64,000 bases of DNA from an uncultured Alistipes sp. (GTDB lineage: Bacteria; Bacteroidota; Bacteroidia; Bacteroidales; Rikenellaceae): NCBI GenBank assembly GCA_910584485.1, contig CAJUAV010000001.1, positions 124,001 to 188,000 of the forward strand, written 5' to 3'. The notes under the pieces are model-generated. The model ran no database searches. It was not told the origin of the DNA and saw nothing but the letters and a program-made list of their open reading frames with translations. The position numbers and the translations under genes were made by a program. Numbering within the stretch: position 1 is the stretch's first letter; every line of letters starts with the position of its first letter. Shown one piece after another: positions 34,625-43,542 of this stretch.

Positions 34625-36301
34625 CTATTTGTTGATCTTGGCCCACGAATCCTTGAGCGTCACCGTGCGGTTGAAGACGAGGCGTTCGGGGGTCGAATCG
34701 GTGTCGGGGCAGAAATAGCCCACGCGCTCGAACTGGACGGCGCGGCCGACGGGCGTTTCGCGCAGCGAGGGTTCGAGGTATCCCCGGACGCGGACCATCG
34801 ATTCGGGATTGAGGTTGTTCTCCCACGTTTGGCCCTCGGCGCAGTCGTCGGGATCCTCCGTCAGGAAGAGCGGGTTGAAGAGGCGGATTTCGGCCTCGAC
34901 GGCATCGGCCGCCGATACCCAGTGGATCACGCCCTTCACGCGGCGACCGTCGCTCGACGAACCGCCGCCCGAGAGCGGGTCGTAGGTGCAGCGCAGCTCG
35001 ACGATGTTGCCCTCGGCGTCCTTGACCACCTCCTCGCACTTGATGAGGTAGGCGTAGCGCAGGCGCACCTCGCCGCCCGGCTGCAGACGGAAGAACTTCT
35101 TGGGCGGGTTCTCCATGAAATCGTCGCGCTCGATGTAGAGTTCGCGCGAGAAGGGAACCTGACGCGTTCCAGCGGCTTCGTCCTCGGGGTTGTTGATCGC
35201 CGTGAAATACTCTTTTTTCGCCTCGTCGTAGTTCGTGATGACCACCTTGAGCGGATTGAGCACGGCCATGCGGCGCTCGGCGACCTTGTTCAGGTCTTCG
35301 CGCACGCAGTACTCGAGCTTGCCCAGGTCGATCACGTTGTCGCGTTTCGCGACGCCCACCATCTCGGCGAAATTGCGCACCGAGGCGGGGGTGTAGCCCT
35401 TGCGGCGCAGGGCGCAGATGGTCGGCATGCGGGGGTCGTCCCAGCCCATCACGGCACCCTCCTGCACGAGTTTGAGCAGGCGGCGCTTCGACATCATCGT
35501 ATAGGTGAGGTTCAGCCGCGCGAACTCGTACTGGTGCGAGGGATAGATATCGAGCGCCTGGATGAACCAGTCGTAGAGCGGTCGGTGTACGTCGAATTCG
35601 AGCGTGCAGATCGAGTGGGTGATCCGCTCGATCGAGTCGCACTGGCCGTGGGCGTAGTCGTACATCGGGTAGATGCACCATTTGTTGCCCGTGCGGTGGT
35701 GTTCGGCGTGCAGGATGCGGTACATGATCGGGTCGCGGAAAAGCATGTTCGGATGCGCCATGTCGATCTTCGCGCGCAGCACCTTCGAGCCGTCGGGGAA
35801 CTCGCCCGCCTTCATGCGGGCGAAGAGGTCGAGGTTCTCCTCGACCGAACGGTCGCGCCACGGCGAGGGGGTGCCCGGCACGGAGACCGTGCCGCGGTTC
35901 TCGCGGATCTCGTCCTGCGACTGGTCGTCGACGTAGGCGAGCCCCTTGCGGATCAGCTCCACGGCCCAGTCGTAGAGCTGGTCGAAATAGTCCGAGGCGT
36001 AGCGCTCCACGGCCCAGTCGAAGCCGAGCCAGCAGATGTCGCGCTTGATCGAGTCGACGTACTCGGTATCCTCCTTCACGGGGTTCGTGTCGTCGAAGCG
36101 AAGGTTGCACTTGCCGCCGTACTTTTTGGCCATGCCGAAATTGATGCAGATGCTCTTGGCGTGGCCGATATGCAGGTATCCGTTGGGCTCGGGCGGGAAG
36201 CGGGTCTGGACGCGCTTTTCGCCGCCGGCGATGGACGCTTCGATGATCTCTTCGATGAAATTGAGGGATTTCTCCCGTGTTTCGATGGTTTCGCTTGCCA
36301 T
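34625..36301 (-). CDS. glnS: Glutaminyl-tRNA synthetase
   Basis: 558 residues. Class I signature HIGH appears as PPEPNGYLHIGHAKS near residue 36, GlnRS-type FDDTNP follows, and the KMSKS-like loop is MMSKRR. Length and the C-terminal anticodon-binding barrels fit GlnRS rather than GluRS. It charges tRNA-Gln directly, so this organism need not rely on the amidotransferase route for glutamine. A TATTTTTG box at 36346-36353 (minus) is its probable promoter. Confidence 0.95.
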   Translation of the reverse strand: MASETIETREKSLNFIEEIIEASIAGGEKRVQTRFPPEPNGYLHIGHAKSICINFGMAKKYGGKCNLRFDDTNPVKEDTEYVDSIKRDICWLGFDWAVERYASDYFDQLYDWAVELIRKGLAYVDDQSQDEIRENRGTVSVPGTPSPWRDRSVEENLDLFARMKAGEFPDGSKVLRAKIDMAHPNMLFRDPIMYRILHAEHHRTGNKWCIYPMYDYAHGQCDSIERITHSICTLEFDVHRPLYDWFIQALDIYPSHQYEFARLNLTYTMMSKRRLLKLVQEGAVMGWDDPRMPTICALRRKGYTPASVRNFAEMVGVAKRDNVIDLGKLEYCVREDLNKVAERRMAVLNPLKVVITNYDEAKKEYFTAINNPEDEAAGTRQVPFSRELYIERDDFMENPPKKFFRLQPGGEVRLRYAYLIKCEEVVKDAEGNIVELRCTYDPLSGGGSSSDGRRVKGVIHWVSAADAVEAEIRLFNPLFLTEDPDDCAEGQTWENNLNPESMVRVRGYLEPSLRETPVGRAVQFERVGYFCPDTDSTPERLVFNRTVTLKDSWAKINK

Positions 36302-36345
36302 AGTAAAGTGCGTGTTATGTTTCGCGTCGAACGACGTTCGACCGA

Positions 36346-36353
36346 CAAAAATA
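36346..36353 (-). promoter_or_regulatory. Promoter -7 box for glnS
   Basis: Minus-strand TATTTTTG, 44 nt before the ATG; no convincing -33 element is seen. Confidence 0.5.
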
Positions 36354-36374
36354 GGGAAAAGATTTTAATTTCGT

Positions 36375-36382
36375 TATTTTTG
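36375..36382 (+). promoter_or_regulatory. Promoter -7 box for TrmH-family gene
   Basis: TATTTTTG, 23 nt before the ATG, divergent from the glnS box; no clear -33 element. Confidence 0.5.
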
Positions 36383-36405
36383 CGTCCGATATTAACGGAT
36401 TCCCC

Positions 36406-36939
36406 ATGCGAAAAATCACCAATGAAGAGTTGGGCCGCCCGACGGCCGAGGCCTTCGCCGCGCTGCCGAAGATGCCCGTCGCGGTGGTGCTCGACAACGT
36501 GCGTTCGATGCAGAACGTCGGCGCCTTTTTCCGAACGGGCGACGCCTTCGCCGTCGAGCGGATGCTGCTGTGCGGTATCACGGCGACGCCGCCCGCCCGC
36601 GACATCCACAAGACGGCCCTCGGAGCCGAACTGACCGTGGCATGGAGCTACGCTCCGTCGACCTGCGAAGCGATCGACCGCCTGCACGCCGAAGGCTATA
36701 CGGTGCTGGCCGTCGAGCAGGTCGAGGGGGCCGCGATGCTCGACCGGCTGACGATCGAGCGGACGAAGCGCTACGCCCTCGTCTTCGGCAACGAGGTGGA
36801 GGGGGTGTCGCAGGAGGCGGTCGACCGCTGCGACGGCGCCATCGAAATTCCCCAGGTCGGCACGAAACACTCGATCAACGTCTCGGTCTCGGGCGGAGTG
36901 GTGCTGTGGGAGTTCTTTCGGGTGCTGCGTCCCAGATAA
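36406..36939 (+). CDS. TrmH/SpoU-family RNA 2'-O-methyltransferase
   Basis: 177 residues, a single SPOUT knot domain without the N-terminal substrate-binding domain of RlmB. The three SpoU motifs are clear: NVRSMQNVGAFFRTGDAF, FGNEVEGV and IPQVGTKHSINVSVSGGVVLWE. It should methylate a ribose in tRNA or rRNA with S-adenosylmethionine; the target base cannot be told. It is divergent from glnS and ends at a bidirectional terminator. Confidence 0.88.
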   Translation: MRKITNEELGRPTAEAFAALPKMPVAVVLDNVRSMQNVGAFFRTGDAFAVERMLLCGITATPPARDIHKTALGAELTVAWSYAPSTCEAIDRLHAEGYTVLAVEQVEGAAMLDRLTIERTKRYALVFGNEVEGVSQEAVDRCDGAIEIPQVGTKHSINVSVSGGVVLWEFFRVLRPR

Positions 36940-36978
36940 CGAAAGAGGATCGGAACCGCTCCGATCCTCTTTCGTTAT
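36936..36978. terminator. Bidirectional terminator
   Basis: A long stem, AACGAAAGAGGATCGG with its complement, overlaps the stop codon of the TrmH-family gene and reaches into the end of the converging membrane protein gene. Confidence 0.8.
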
Positions 36979-37529
36979 TCCCAGGGCTGCCACCGCGAGC
37001 AGCTTCCGCCATCGCCCGCACGGTTGCCGCCGCCGGCCAGCTCGCAGCCGTCGACCGTGCCCCAGCGGCAGTTTTCGCAGCGGCGGCGATTAGCGGGCGT
37101 GGTTTTCTTTCCGTCGTCGCCCGAGCCGCCCGACGATCCCCCGAAAAGACCGAAGGCCAGGTAGGCGAGCAGTCCGTAGACGAACACCGAGCAGTAGGAG
37201 AGAATGGAGAAAATCGCCAGGATGTTGTAGCGGCGGCGGATGCGGGTGGCCTGCGGAGTCGATCCGTGCCAGCAGGTGAGGATCTCCCGCGTGAAGCGGT
37301 CGCGGGGCGCGATCCGCTCGCCCGCCTTGCGGTCGAACTCTTCGCGCAGCTCGTCGAACCAGAAGAGGTAGCGGATGGCGAACCATGTTGCGACGAAGAG
37401 GTAATACATGACGACCAGCGTGAAGAGCGCATGCAGCGGGTGAATCGTTCCCCGGAACATGCCGATGACACAACCGAGAACCATCAGCCCCAGTGTGACG
37501 ATGCCGAAATAGCGAAGAATCGTTTTCAT
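36975..37529 (-). CDS. Membrane protein with Cys-rich C-terminal tail, unknown function
   Basis: 184 residues from the ATG at 37529. Two hydrophobic segments at the N-terminus ('YFGIVTLGLMVLGCVIGMF', 'LHALFTLVVMYYLFVATWFAI') and a third in the middle ('ILAIFSILSYCSVFVYGLLAY') flank a charged loop. The last ~35 residues contain CENCRWGTVDGCEL and a final GGSCSRWQPWE, a four-Cys pattern that could bind metal or form disulfides. The WQPW end and Cys spacing look deliberate, but I do not recognise the family. It stands alone between two convergent or divergent neighbours. Confidence 0.7.
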   Translation of the reverse strand: MKTILRYFGIVTLGLMVLGCVIGMFRGTIHPLHALFTLVVMYYLFVATWFAIRYLFWFDELREEFDRKAGERIAPRDRFTREILTCWHGSTPQATRIRRRYNILAIFSILSYCSVFVYGLLAYLAFGLFGGSSGGSGDDGKKTTPANRRRCENCRWGTVDGCELAGGGNRAGDGGSCSRWQPWE

Positions 37530-37622
37530 GACGTATTCGGATGATTGCATGCAAAGATAGGTCTTTTTCGCCGATGCGGCAAATCGGTCGCCCGCGGCCT
37601 TCCCGCTTTCGATAAAGTTTCG

Positions 37623-37630
37623 TACATTTG
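37623..37630 (+). promoter_or_regulatory. Promoter -7 box for panB
   Basis: TACATTTG, 63 nt before the panB ATG. The -33 region is poor. Because it overlaps an upstream in-frame ATG at 37628, the start at 37694 is preferred. Confidence 0.55.
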
Positions 37631-37693
37631 CCCCGTCGGCGCGCCGCCGGTGGCGCGTCGCATGCGAAACGACTACTAATACCGATTCGAAAC

Positions 37694-38509
37694 ATGTCCG
37701 TAGAATCCAAGGTCCGCCCCGTCACCACGGCGAAGCTGGCGGAAATGAAACGCAGCGGCGAGAAGATCGCCATGCTCACCTCCTATGATTATTCGATGGC
37801 CCGTATCGTCGATGCCGCAGGCGTCGACGTGATTCTGGTGGGCGATTCGGCCGCCAACGTCATGGCGGGCTATACGACGACGCTGCCCATCACGCTCGAT
37901 ATGATGATCTACCACGCCGCGTCGGTCGTGCGCGCCGTCGAACGCGCCTTCGTGGTGGTCGACATGCCTTTCGGCACCTGCAGCGGCGACGAGCAGGTCG
38001 CCCTCGCCGCGGCCGTCCGCATCATGAAGGAGTCGGGCGCCGACGGCGTGAAGATCGAGGGGGGCGAGGAGCTGCTGCCCTGCATCCGCAAGATCCTCGC
38101 CGCGGGGATTCCCGTCATGGGGCACCTCGGCCTGACGCCGCAGTCGGTGCATCAGTTCGGCGGCTACGGCCTGCGCGCCAAGGAGGAGGCCGAGGCCGAG
38201 AAGCTCCTGCGCGATGCGCGGCTGCTGGACGAGGCGGGCTGCTTCGGGCTCGTGCTCGAAAAGATCCCCGCCGAGCTGGCCGCACGCGTGACGCAGGCCG
38301 TATCGATGCCGACGATCGGCATCGGCGCGGGCAGCGGCTGCGACGGGCAGGTGCTCGTCGTGCACGATATGCTCGGCATCAACAAGGGATTCAAACCCAA
38401 GTTCCTGCGCCGCTATGCCGACCTCTTCGAAACGATGACCGAGGCGATCGGCCGCTACGTGGCGGACGTGCGCGCCGTCGATTTTCCGAACGAGAACGAG
38501 CAGTATTGA
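37694..38509 (+). CDS. panB: 3-methyl-2-oxobutanoate hydroxymethyltransferase
   Basis: 271 residues. The TIM-barrel signature is complete: 'KIAMLTSYDYSMARIVDAAGVD', VGDSAANVMAGY, DMPFGTC, 'KIEGG', HLGLTPQ and GIGAGSGCDGQVLV. It transfers a hydroxymethyl group from 5,10-methylene-tetrahydrofolate to 2-oxoisovalerate to make ketopantoate, the first committed step to pantothenate and CoA. No other pan gene is next to it. Confidence 0.95.
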   Translation: MSVESKVRPVTTAKLAEMKRSGEKIAMLTSYDYSMARIVDAAGVDVILVGDSAANVMAGYTTTLPITLDMMIYHAASVVRAVERAFVVVDMPFGTCSGDEQVALAAAVRIMKESGADGVKIEGGEELLPCIRKILAAGIPVMGHLGLTPQSVHQFGGYGLRAKEEAEAEKLLRDARLLDEAGCFGLVLEKIPAELAARVTQAVSMPTIGIGAGSGCDGQVLVVHDMLGINKGFKPKFLRRYADLFETMTEAIGRYVADVRAVDFPNENEQY

Positions 38510-38626
38510 CGCTCGGCGGACGGCTCGAAGAGCCGAGCGGGCCGCAGCCTCCCCCCGCGGAGGCCCGCTGCTCGCGTGCACTCCGCAGGCTGCGCCCCGA
38601 CGAACAACCGACACACCTTATATCCG

Positions 38627-39751
38627 ATGAACCGAATCCTGCTTTTCCTGGCGCTGCTGTTGCCGGCTGTCTTGCCCGCACAGCAGCAGCCCGAGCGTGC
38701 CGACGTGCTGGCGACGATGCGCCGCGCGAACGACTATTTCATGCGCAAGTATGCCGATCCGACGGCGGTCGTTCCCTACTATGCGCGCAAGAAATGCTAC
38801 GAGTCGAACCTCTGGACGCGGGCCGTCTACTACGAGGGGCTCATGGCGCTCTACGCGATTTATCCCGAGAACCGCTACTACGACTACGCGGTGCGGTGGG
38901 CCGATTTCCATCGGTGGGGGATGCGGCGCGACGACACGACCACGCGCAATGCCGACAACTATTGCTGCGCACAGACCTACATCGACCTCTATCGCCTCTG
39001 CCCCGAGCCCGAGCGGCTGCGCAAGACCGCCTCGCTCGTGCAGATGCTGCTCTCGACGCCGCAGACCGACGACTGGACGTGGATCGACGCCGTGCAGATG
39101 GGCATGCCCGTGCTGGTGAAGTACGGCGCCCTGCGCAACGATCCGCGCTGCTTCGAGCAGGCGTGGCGGATGTATGCCCGGACGCGGAACGAGCTGGCGG
39201 GCGGCCTCTACAACGAGCGCGACGGCCTCTGGTGGCGCGACAAGGATTTCGTGCCGCCCTACAAAACCCCGAACGGAAAGGCGTGCTACTGGTCGCGCGG
39301 CAACGGCTGGATCGTGGCGGCGCTCGTGCGCGTGCTCGCCGAGCTGCCGCAGGACGATCCGCATCGGGCCACCTACGAAAAGGACCTGCGGACGATGTGC
39401 GCCGCGCTGAAAAAGTGCCAGCGCACGGACGGCTTCTGGAACGTCAGTCTGGCCGATCCCGCCGATTTTGGCGGCCCCGAACTGTCGGGCACGGCGCTCT
39501 TCGTCTACGGCATGGCCTGGGGCGTGAACAACGGGCTGCTGGAGCGGGGCGACTACCTGCCTGCGATCGTGCGGGCGTGGGAGGCGATGGCCGCGGCGGT
39601 GCACGACAACGGCTTCCTCGGCTACGTGCAGGGAACGGGCAAGGAACCGAAGGACGGACAGCCCGTCACGCGGGACTCGGTGCCCGATTTCGAGGATTAC
39701 GGCCTCGGATGCCTGCTGCTGGCGGGATCGGAGGTCTACAAATTGCGATAG
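38627..39751 (+). CDS. GH88/GH105-type unsaturated uronyl hydrolase
   Basis: 374 residues with a signal peptide ending near LPAQQ, so it is periplasmic or exported. The (alpha/alpha)6-barrel pattern of GH88/GH105 shows in 'LWTRAVYYEGLMALYAIYPE', 'NADNYCCAQTYIDLY', 'WTWIDAVQMGMPVLVKYG' (likely catalytic Asp in WIDA), 'WSRGNGWIVAALVRVL' and 'GTALFVYGMAWGVNNGLL'. These enzymes remove the unsaturated uronic acid left by a lyase on rhamnogalacturonan or similar glycans. A pectate lyase lies 10 kb away and an L-galactose pathway in between. GH105 is more likely than GH88 by length and motifs, but I did not compare to references. Confidence 0.85.
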   Translation: MNRILLFLALLLPAVLPAQQQPERADVLATMRRANDYFMRKYADPTAVVPYYARKKCYESNLWTRAVYYEGLMALYAIYPENRYYDYAVRWADFHRWGMRRDDTTTRNADNYCCAQTYIDLYRLCPEPERLRKTASLVQMLLSTPQTDDWTWIDAVQMGMPVLVKYGALRNDPRCFEQAWRMYARTRNELAGGLYNERDGLWWRDKDFVPPYKTPNGKACYWSRGNGWIVAALVRVLAELPQDDPHRATYEKDLRTMCAALKKCQRTDGFWNVSLADPADFGGPELSGTALFVYGMAWGVNNGLLERGDYLPAIVRAWEAMAAAVHDNGFLGYVQGTGKEPKDGQPVTRDSVPDFEDYGLGCLLLAGSEVYKLR

Positions 39752-39760
39752 GCGATGCGA

Positions 39761-39790
39761 AGGGGAGGGCTGAAGCCCTCCTCTTTTTTT
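39761..39790 (+). terminator. Terminator after the GH88/105 gene
   Basis: Stem AGGGGAGGGC / GCCCTCCTCT with a four-base loop and a run of seven T. Confidence 0.8.
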
Positions 39791-39806
39791 GCCGCACGAA
39801 GTGCGT

Positions 39807-39888
39807 GCCGTTCGCCGCCGCCCCCTGCGGCGGACGGCAAACCTCGCGTCCGACCGCTCGGAATGCCGTCCTGCCGCCGTCGGCGAAC
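39807..39888 (+). repeat. GC-rich dispersed intergenic repeat, copy B
   Basis: Same left arm (GCCGTTCGCCGCCGCCCC) and right arm (GTCCTGCCGCCGTCGGCGAAC) as copy A at 20340-20416, with a different middle. It lies between a terminator and the guaB promoter. Confidence 0.75.
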
Positions 39889-39959
39889 GTTTTTCCCTCT
39901 TTTTTGAAAAAATATCGGCAAGGGAGCGCTGCGGGTTAGGTGGTTTGCAAAAAAATGAC

Positions 39960-39967
39960 TACTTTTG
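39960..39967 (+). promoter_or_regulatory. Promoter -7 box for guaB
   Basis: TACTTTTG, 25 nt before the ATG; the -33 region is weak (GTTAG). Confidence 0.6.
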
Positions 39968-39992
39968 CGGGCAACAAAAATCCACGTTCATT

Positions 39993-41471
39993 ATGTCTTT
40001 CATCAACGAGAGGGTGCAGCCGGAAGGACTGACGTTCGACGACGTGCTGCTTGTTCCCGCCTATTCGGAAGTGTTGCCGCGAGAGGTCTCGATTCGGACC
40101 CGTTTTTCGCGAAATATCCAGCTCAATATCCCCATCGTCTCGGCGGCGATGGATACCGTCACGGAGGCGCCGCTGGCCATCGCCCTGGCGCGCGAAGGCG
40201 GCATCGGCGTGATCCACAAGAACATGACCATCGCCGAGCAGGCCGCGCACGTGCGTCGCGTGAAGCGCGCCGAGAACGGCATGATCTACGATCCGATCAC
40301 CATTTCGAAAGACAATACGGTCGGCGACGCCCTGGAGCTCATGCACGAGAACAAGATCGGCGGCATTCCCGTCGTCGACGGCGACCGCAAGCTGATCGGC
40401 ATCGTCACGAACCGCGACCTGCGGTTCCAGCGCGACATGGAGCGGCTGATCGGCGACGTGATGACCCCGCGCGCGGAGCTCGTCACGACCCATTCGACCG
40501 CCCTCGAAAACGCCAAGGAGGTGCTGCTCAACTCGAAGATCGAGAAGCTGCCCGTCGTCGACGACGACGATCGTCTTGTCGGCCTCATTACCTATAAGGA
40601 TATCACGAAGGTGCAGGATCATCCCAACGCCTGCAAGGATGCCAAGGGGCGTCTGCGCGTGGCGGCGGGCGTCGGCATCACCGAGGATGCCCTCGACCGC
40701 GTCCGCGCCCTCGTCGCCGAGGACGTCGACGCCGTGGTGCTCGACTCGGCGCACGGCCATTCGGCCAACATCGCCCGCAAGCTGCGCGAGATCAAGGCCG
40801 CCTTCCCTCACCTGGAGGTGATCGCGGGCAACATCGCGACGGCCGAGGCGGCCCGTTTCCTCATTGAAGCGGGTGCCGACGGCATCAAGGTGGGCATCGG
40901 CCCCGGTTCGATCTGCACGACGCGCATCATCGCGGGCGTGGGCGTGCCGCAGCTCTCGGCCATCTACGCCGCCGCTTCGGAGGCGGCCAAGGCGGGCGTG
41001 CCCGTCATCGCCGACGGCGGTCTGCGCTACTCGGGCGACATCGTCAAGGCGCTCGCCGCGGGCGGCGACTCGGTGATGATCGGTTCGATGTTCGCGGGCA
41101 CGGAGGAGGCCCCGGGCGAGACGATCATCTACAACGGCCGCAAATTCAAGTCCTACCGCGGCATGGGCTCGATCGACGCCATGAAGGCGGGATCGGCCGA
41201 CCGCTATTTCCAGAAGGGCTGCGAGGGGAACATCAACAAGCTCGTTCCCGAAGGCATCGTCGCCCGCGTACCCTTCAAGGGCACGTTGTGCGAGACGGTC
41301 TACCAGCTCATCGGCGGCCTGCGCTCGGGCATGGGCTACTGCGGCGCGAAGGATATCCGGACGCTCCAGCAGGCGCAGTTCGTCCGCATCACCGCTTCGG
41401 GCATGCAGGAGAGCCACCCGCACGACGTGGCCATCACGCGCGAGGCGCCGAACTATTCGAGCGAGCGATAG
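39993..41471 (+). CDS. guaB: Inosine-5'-monophosphate dehydrogenase
   Basis: 492 residues. Starts 'MSFINERVQPEGLTFDDVLL' as most IMPDHs do. Two CBS domains are inserted at ~100-215 (NRDLRF, DRLVGLITYKDI), followed by the catalytic loop GPGSICTTR with its Cys, and the flap and C-terminus 'YRGMGSIDAM...'. It oxidises IMP to XMP with NAD, the first step to GMP. It is followed by a small DUF3795 gene (5 nt) and then guaA, so the guanylate branch forms one unit. The longer in-frame start is rejected because it would include the promoter. Confidence 0.96.
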   Translation: MSFINERVQPEGLTFDDVLLVPAYSEVLPREVSIRTRFSRNIQLNIPIVSAAMDTVTEAPLAIALAREGGIGVIHKNMTIAEQAAHVRRVKRAENGMIYDPITISKDNTVGDALELMHENKIGGIPVVDGDRKLIGIVTNRDLRFQRDMERLIGDVMTPRAELVTTHSTALENAKEVLLNSKIEKLPVVDDDDRLVGLITYKDITKVQDHPNACKDAKGRLRVAAGVGITEDALDRVRALVAEDVDAVVLDSAHGHSANIARKLREIKAAFPHLEVIAGNIATAEAARFLIEAGADGIKVGIGPGSICTTRIIAGVGVPQLSAIYAAASEAAKAGVPVIADGGLRYSGDIVKALAAGGDSVMIGSMFAGTEEAPGETIIYNGRKFKSYRGMGSIDAMKAGSADRYFQKGCEGNINKLVPEGIVARVPFKGTLCETVYQLIGGLRSGMGYCGAKDIRTLQQAQFVRITASGMQESHPHDVAITREAPNYSSER

Positions 41472-41476
41472 GGCGC

Positions 41477-41818
41477 ATGGAACCGTCGAACGACGTCGCC
41501 GCCTGCGGTCTTTTCTGCGGCGCCTGCCGCGCGTTCCGCAAGGGATCGTGCGCGGGGTGTCTGGCGGATCGCGGGCACGACTGGTGCAAGGTGCGCCGCT
41601 GCTGCCTCGAACACGGCCGGCGAAGCTGCGCCGAGTGCACGACGATGCCGCTCGACGCCTGCAAAAAGTTCAACGGCCCGATCGGCAAGCTCTTCGCCCT
41701 CGTCTTCCGCTCCGACCGCCGCGGCTGCATCGAGCGCATCCGCGCGATCGGCGCCGAGGCCTTCGCCGCCGAAATGCGGCAGGCGGGATGCTACAACCGA
41801 CCCGTAAAGAAACCTTAA
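41477..41818 (+). CDS. DUF3795 Cys-rich small protein
   Basis: 113 residues with at least ten Cys in pairs and clusters: ACGLFCGACRAF, GSCAGCLADRG, CKVRRCCLEHG, SCAECTTMPLDACKKF. This fits the DUF3795 family, thought to bind metal, whose function is unknown. Its ATG is 5 nt after the guaB stop and its end is 11 nt before guaA, so it is translated with the two GMP synthesis enzymes. The gene stands in an unusual place and may be an insertion into the operon or a regulator of it. Confidence 0.82.
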   Translation: MEPSNDVAACGLFCGACRAFRKGSCAGCLADRGHDWCKVRRCCLEHGRRSCAECTTMPLDACKKFNGPIGKLFALVFRSDRRGCIERIRAIGAEAFAAEMRQAGCYNRPVKKP

Positions 41819-41829
41819 CATTCCGATAC

Positions 41830-43356
41830 ATGGAAAAAATCATCATTCTCGACTTCGGTTCGCAGTACACGCAGCTCATTGCGCGGCGCGTGCGCGAACT
41901 GAACGTCTATTGCGAGATCCACCCCTACAACAAGATCCCGACGCTCGACGATTCGGTCCGCGGCGTGATCCTGTCGGGCAGCCCCTCGTCGGTGCGCGAT
42001 GCGGGGGCTCCGATTCCGCAACTGGAGGGAATCAAGGGCCGTCTGCCGCTGCTGGGCGTCTGCTACGGCGCGCAATACCTCGCCTACGGCTACGGCGGCG
42101 AGGTGGAGCCCGCACCGAGCCGCGAATACGGCCGTGCGATGCTCACCGTGGGCGATGCGGCCGATCCGCTGCTGTTGAACCTTCCTGCGACGACGCAGGT
42201 CTGGATGTCGCACGGCGACACGATTACGGCGGCGCCCGAGGGCTACCGCGTGATCGCCTCGACCGAGGATGTCCGCTTCGCCGCCTTCCGCATCGAGGGC
42301 GAGCGGACGTGGGGAATTCAGTTCCACCCCGAGGTCTACCATTCGACCGACGGCAAGCAGCTGTTGCACAATTTCGTGGTCGGCATCTGCGGCTGCGCCT
42401 GCTCGTGGACCTCGGAGAGCTTCGTCGAAACGACCGTCGCCGAGCTGCGCGCGAAGCTGGGCGACGACAAGGTGGTGCTGGGCCTCTCGGGCGGCGTCGA
42501 TTCGACGGTGGCCGCCGTGCTGCTGCACCGCGCCATCGGTCGGAACCTCTACTGCATCTTCGTCGATTCGGGGCTGCTGCGCAAGAACGAGTTCGATGAG
42601 GTGCTCGCCTCCTACGAGCACATGGGGCTCAACGTCAAGGGCGTGAAGGCGGGTGCGAAATTCTTCGCCGATCTGGCGGGAGTCAGCGAGCCCGAGAAGA
42701 AGCGCAAGATCATCGGCCGCGATTTCATCGAGGTCTTCAACGAGGAGGCGCAGCAGATCCGCGACGTGAAGTGGCTGGCGCAGGGGACGATCTATCCCGA
42801 CGTAATCGAATCGTGCTCGGTCAACGGTCCCTCGGCGACGATCAAGTCGCACCACAACGTGGGCGGCCTGCCCGAGAAGATGAACCTGCGGATCGTCGAA
42901 CCGCTGCGGCTGCTCTTCAAGGACGAGGTGCGCCGCGTGGGCCGTTCGCTCGGCATTTCGGAGCAGCTCATCGGCCGCCATCCCTTCCCGGGTCCCGGCC
43001 TGGCGATCCGCATCCTGGGCGACATCACCCCCGAGAAGGTCGAGATCCTCCAGAACGTCGACAAGATCTACATCGACGGACTGCGCGCCGCAGGGCTCTA
43101 CGATCAGGTATGGCAGGCGGGTGCGATCCTGCTGCCCGTGAAGAGCGTCGGCGTGATGGGCGACGAGCGCACCTACGAGAGCTGCGTGGCGCTGCGCGCC
43201 GTCACCTCGACGGACGGCATGACGGCCGACTGGGTGCACCTGCCGTACGAATTTCTGGCCGATGTCTCGAACGAGATCATCAACAAGGTGCGCGGGGTGA
43301 ACCGCGTAGTCTACGACATCTCCTCCAAACCGCCCGCAACGATCGAGTGGGAGTAG
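41830..43356 (+). CDS. guaA: GMP synthase (glutamine-hydrolysing)
   Basis: 508 residues. Class I glutamine amidotransferase half with catalytic Cys in GVCYGAQYLAYG and the His/Glu pair in QFHPEVYHS. The ATP pyrophosphatase loop is LSGGVDSTV and the C-terminal dimerisation domain follows ('RHPFPGPGLAIRILG', ending 'KPPATIEWE'). It converts XMP to GMP with glutamine and ATP, the second step after guaB. A weak hairpin terminator follows at 43380-43413. Confidence 0.96.
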   Translation: MEKIIILDFGSQYTQLIARRVRELNVYCEIHPYNKIPTLDDSVRGVILSGSPSSVRDAGAPIPQLEGIKGRLPLLGVCYGAQYLAYGYGGEVEPAPSREYGRAMLTVGDAADPLLLNLPATTQVWMSHGDTITAAPEGYRVIASTEDVRFAAFRIEGERTWGIQFHPEVYHSTDGKQLLHNFVVGICGCACSWTSESFVETTVAELRAKLGDDKVVLGLSGGVDSTVAAVLLHRAIGRNLYCIFVDSGLLRKNEFDEVLASYEHMGLNVKGVKAGAKFFADLAGVSEPEKKRKIIGRDFIEVFNEEAQQIRDVKWLAQGTIYPDVIESCSVNGPSATIKSHHNVGGLPEKMNLRIVEPLRLLFKDEVRRVGRSLGISEQLIGRHPFPGPGLAIRILGDITPEKVEILQNVDKIYIDGLRAAGLYDQVWQAGAILLPVKSVGVMGDERTYESCVALRAVTSTDGMTADWVHLPYEFLADVSNEIINKVRGVNRVVYDISSKPPATIEWE

Positions 43357-43379
43357 GGGATTACCGCCCTTCGTATTGC

Positions 43380-43413
43380 GATCCGTCCTTCGGCAAGAGG
43401 GGCGGATCGTTTT
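43380..43413 (+). terminator. Probable terminator after guaA
   Basis: GATCCGTCC pairs with GGGCGGATC around a loop and is followed by GTTTTC. Confidence 0.55.
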
Positions 43414-43480
43414 CGGATGGCAGGAAGCGCGCGCGCCTTTCGGCCGATCGCGGACGGGGCGCTCTTTTTTCCCTGCGGCG

Positions 43481-43512
43481 CTTGCAGAATCGGAGAGAAA
43501 AAGTTATTTTTG
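43481..43512 (+). promoter_or_regulatory. Promoter of the L-galactose gene set
   Basis: CTTG (43481-43484), 20 nt, TATTTTTG (43505-43512), 30 nt before the aldo/keto reductase ATG. Confidence 0.75.
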
Positions 43513-43542
43513 TTCAATCGGAACATCTAACGAAGAACCCTT

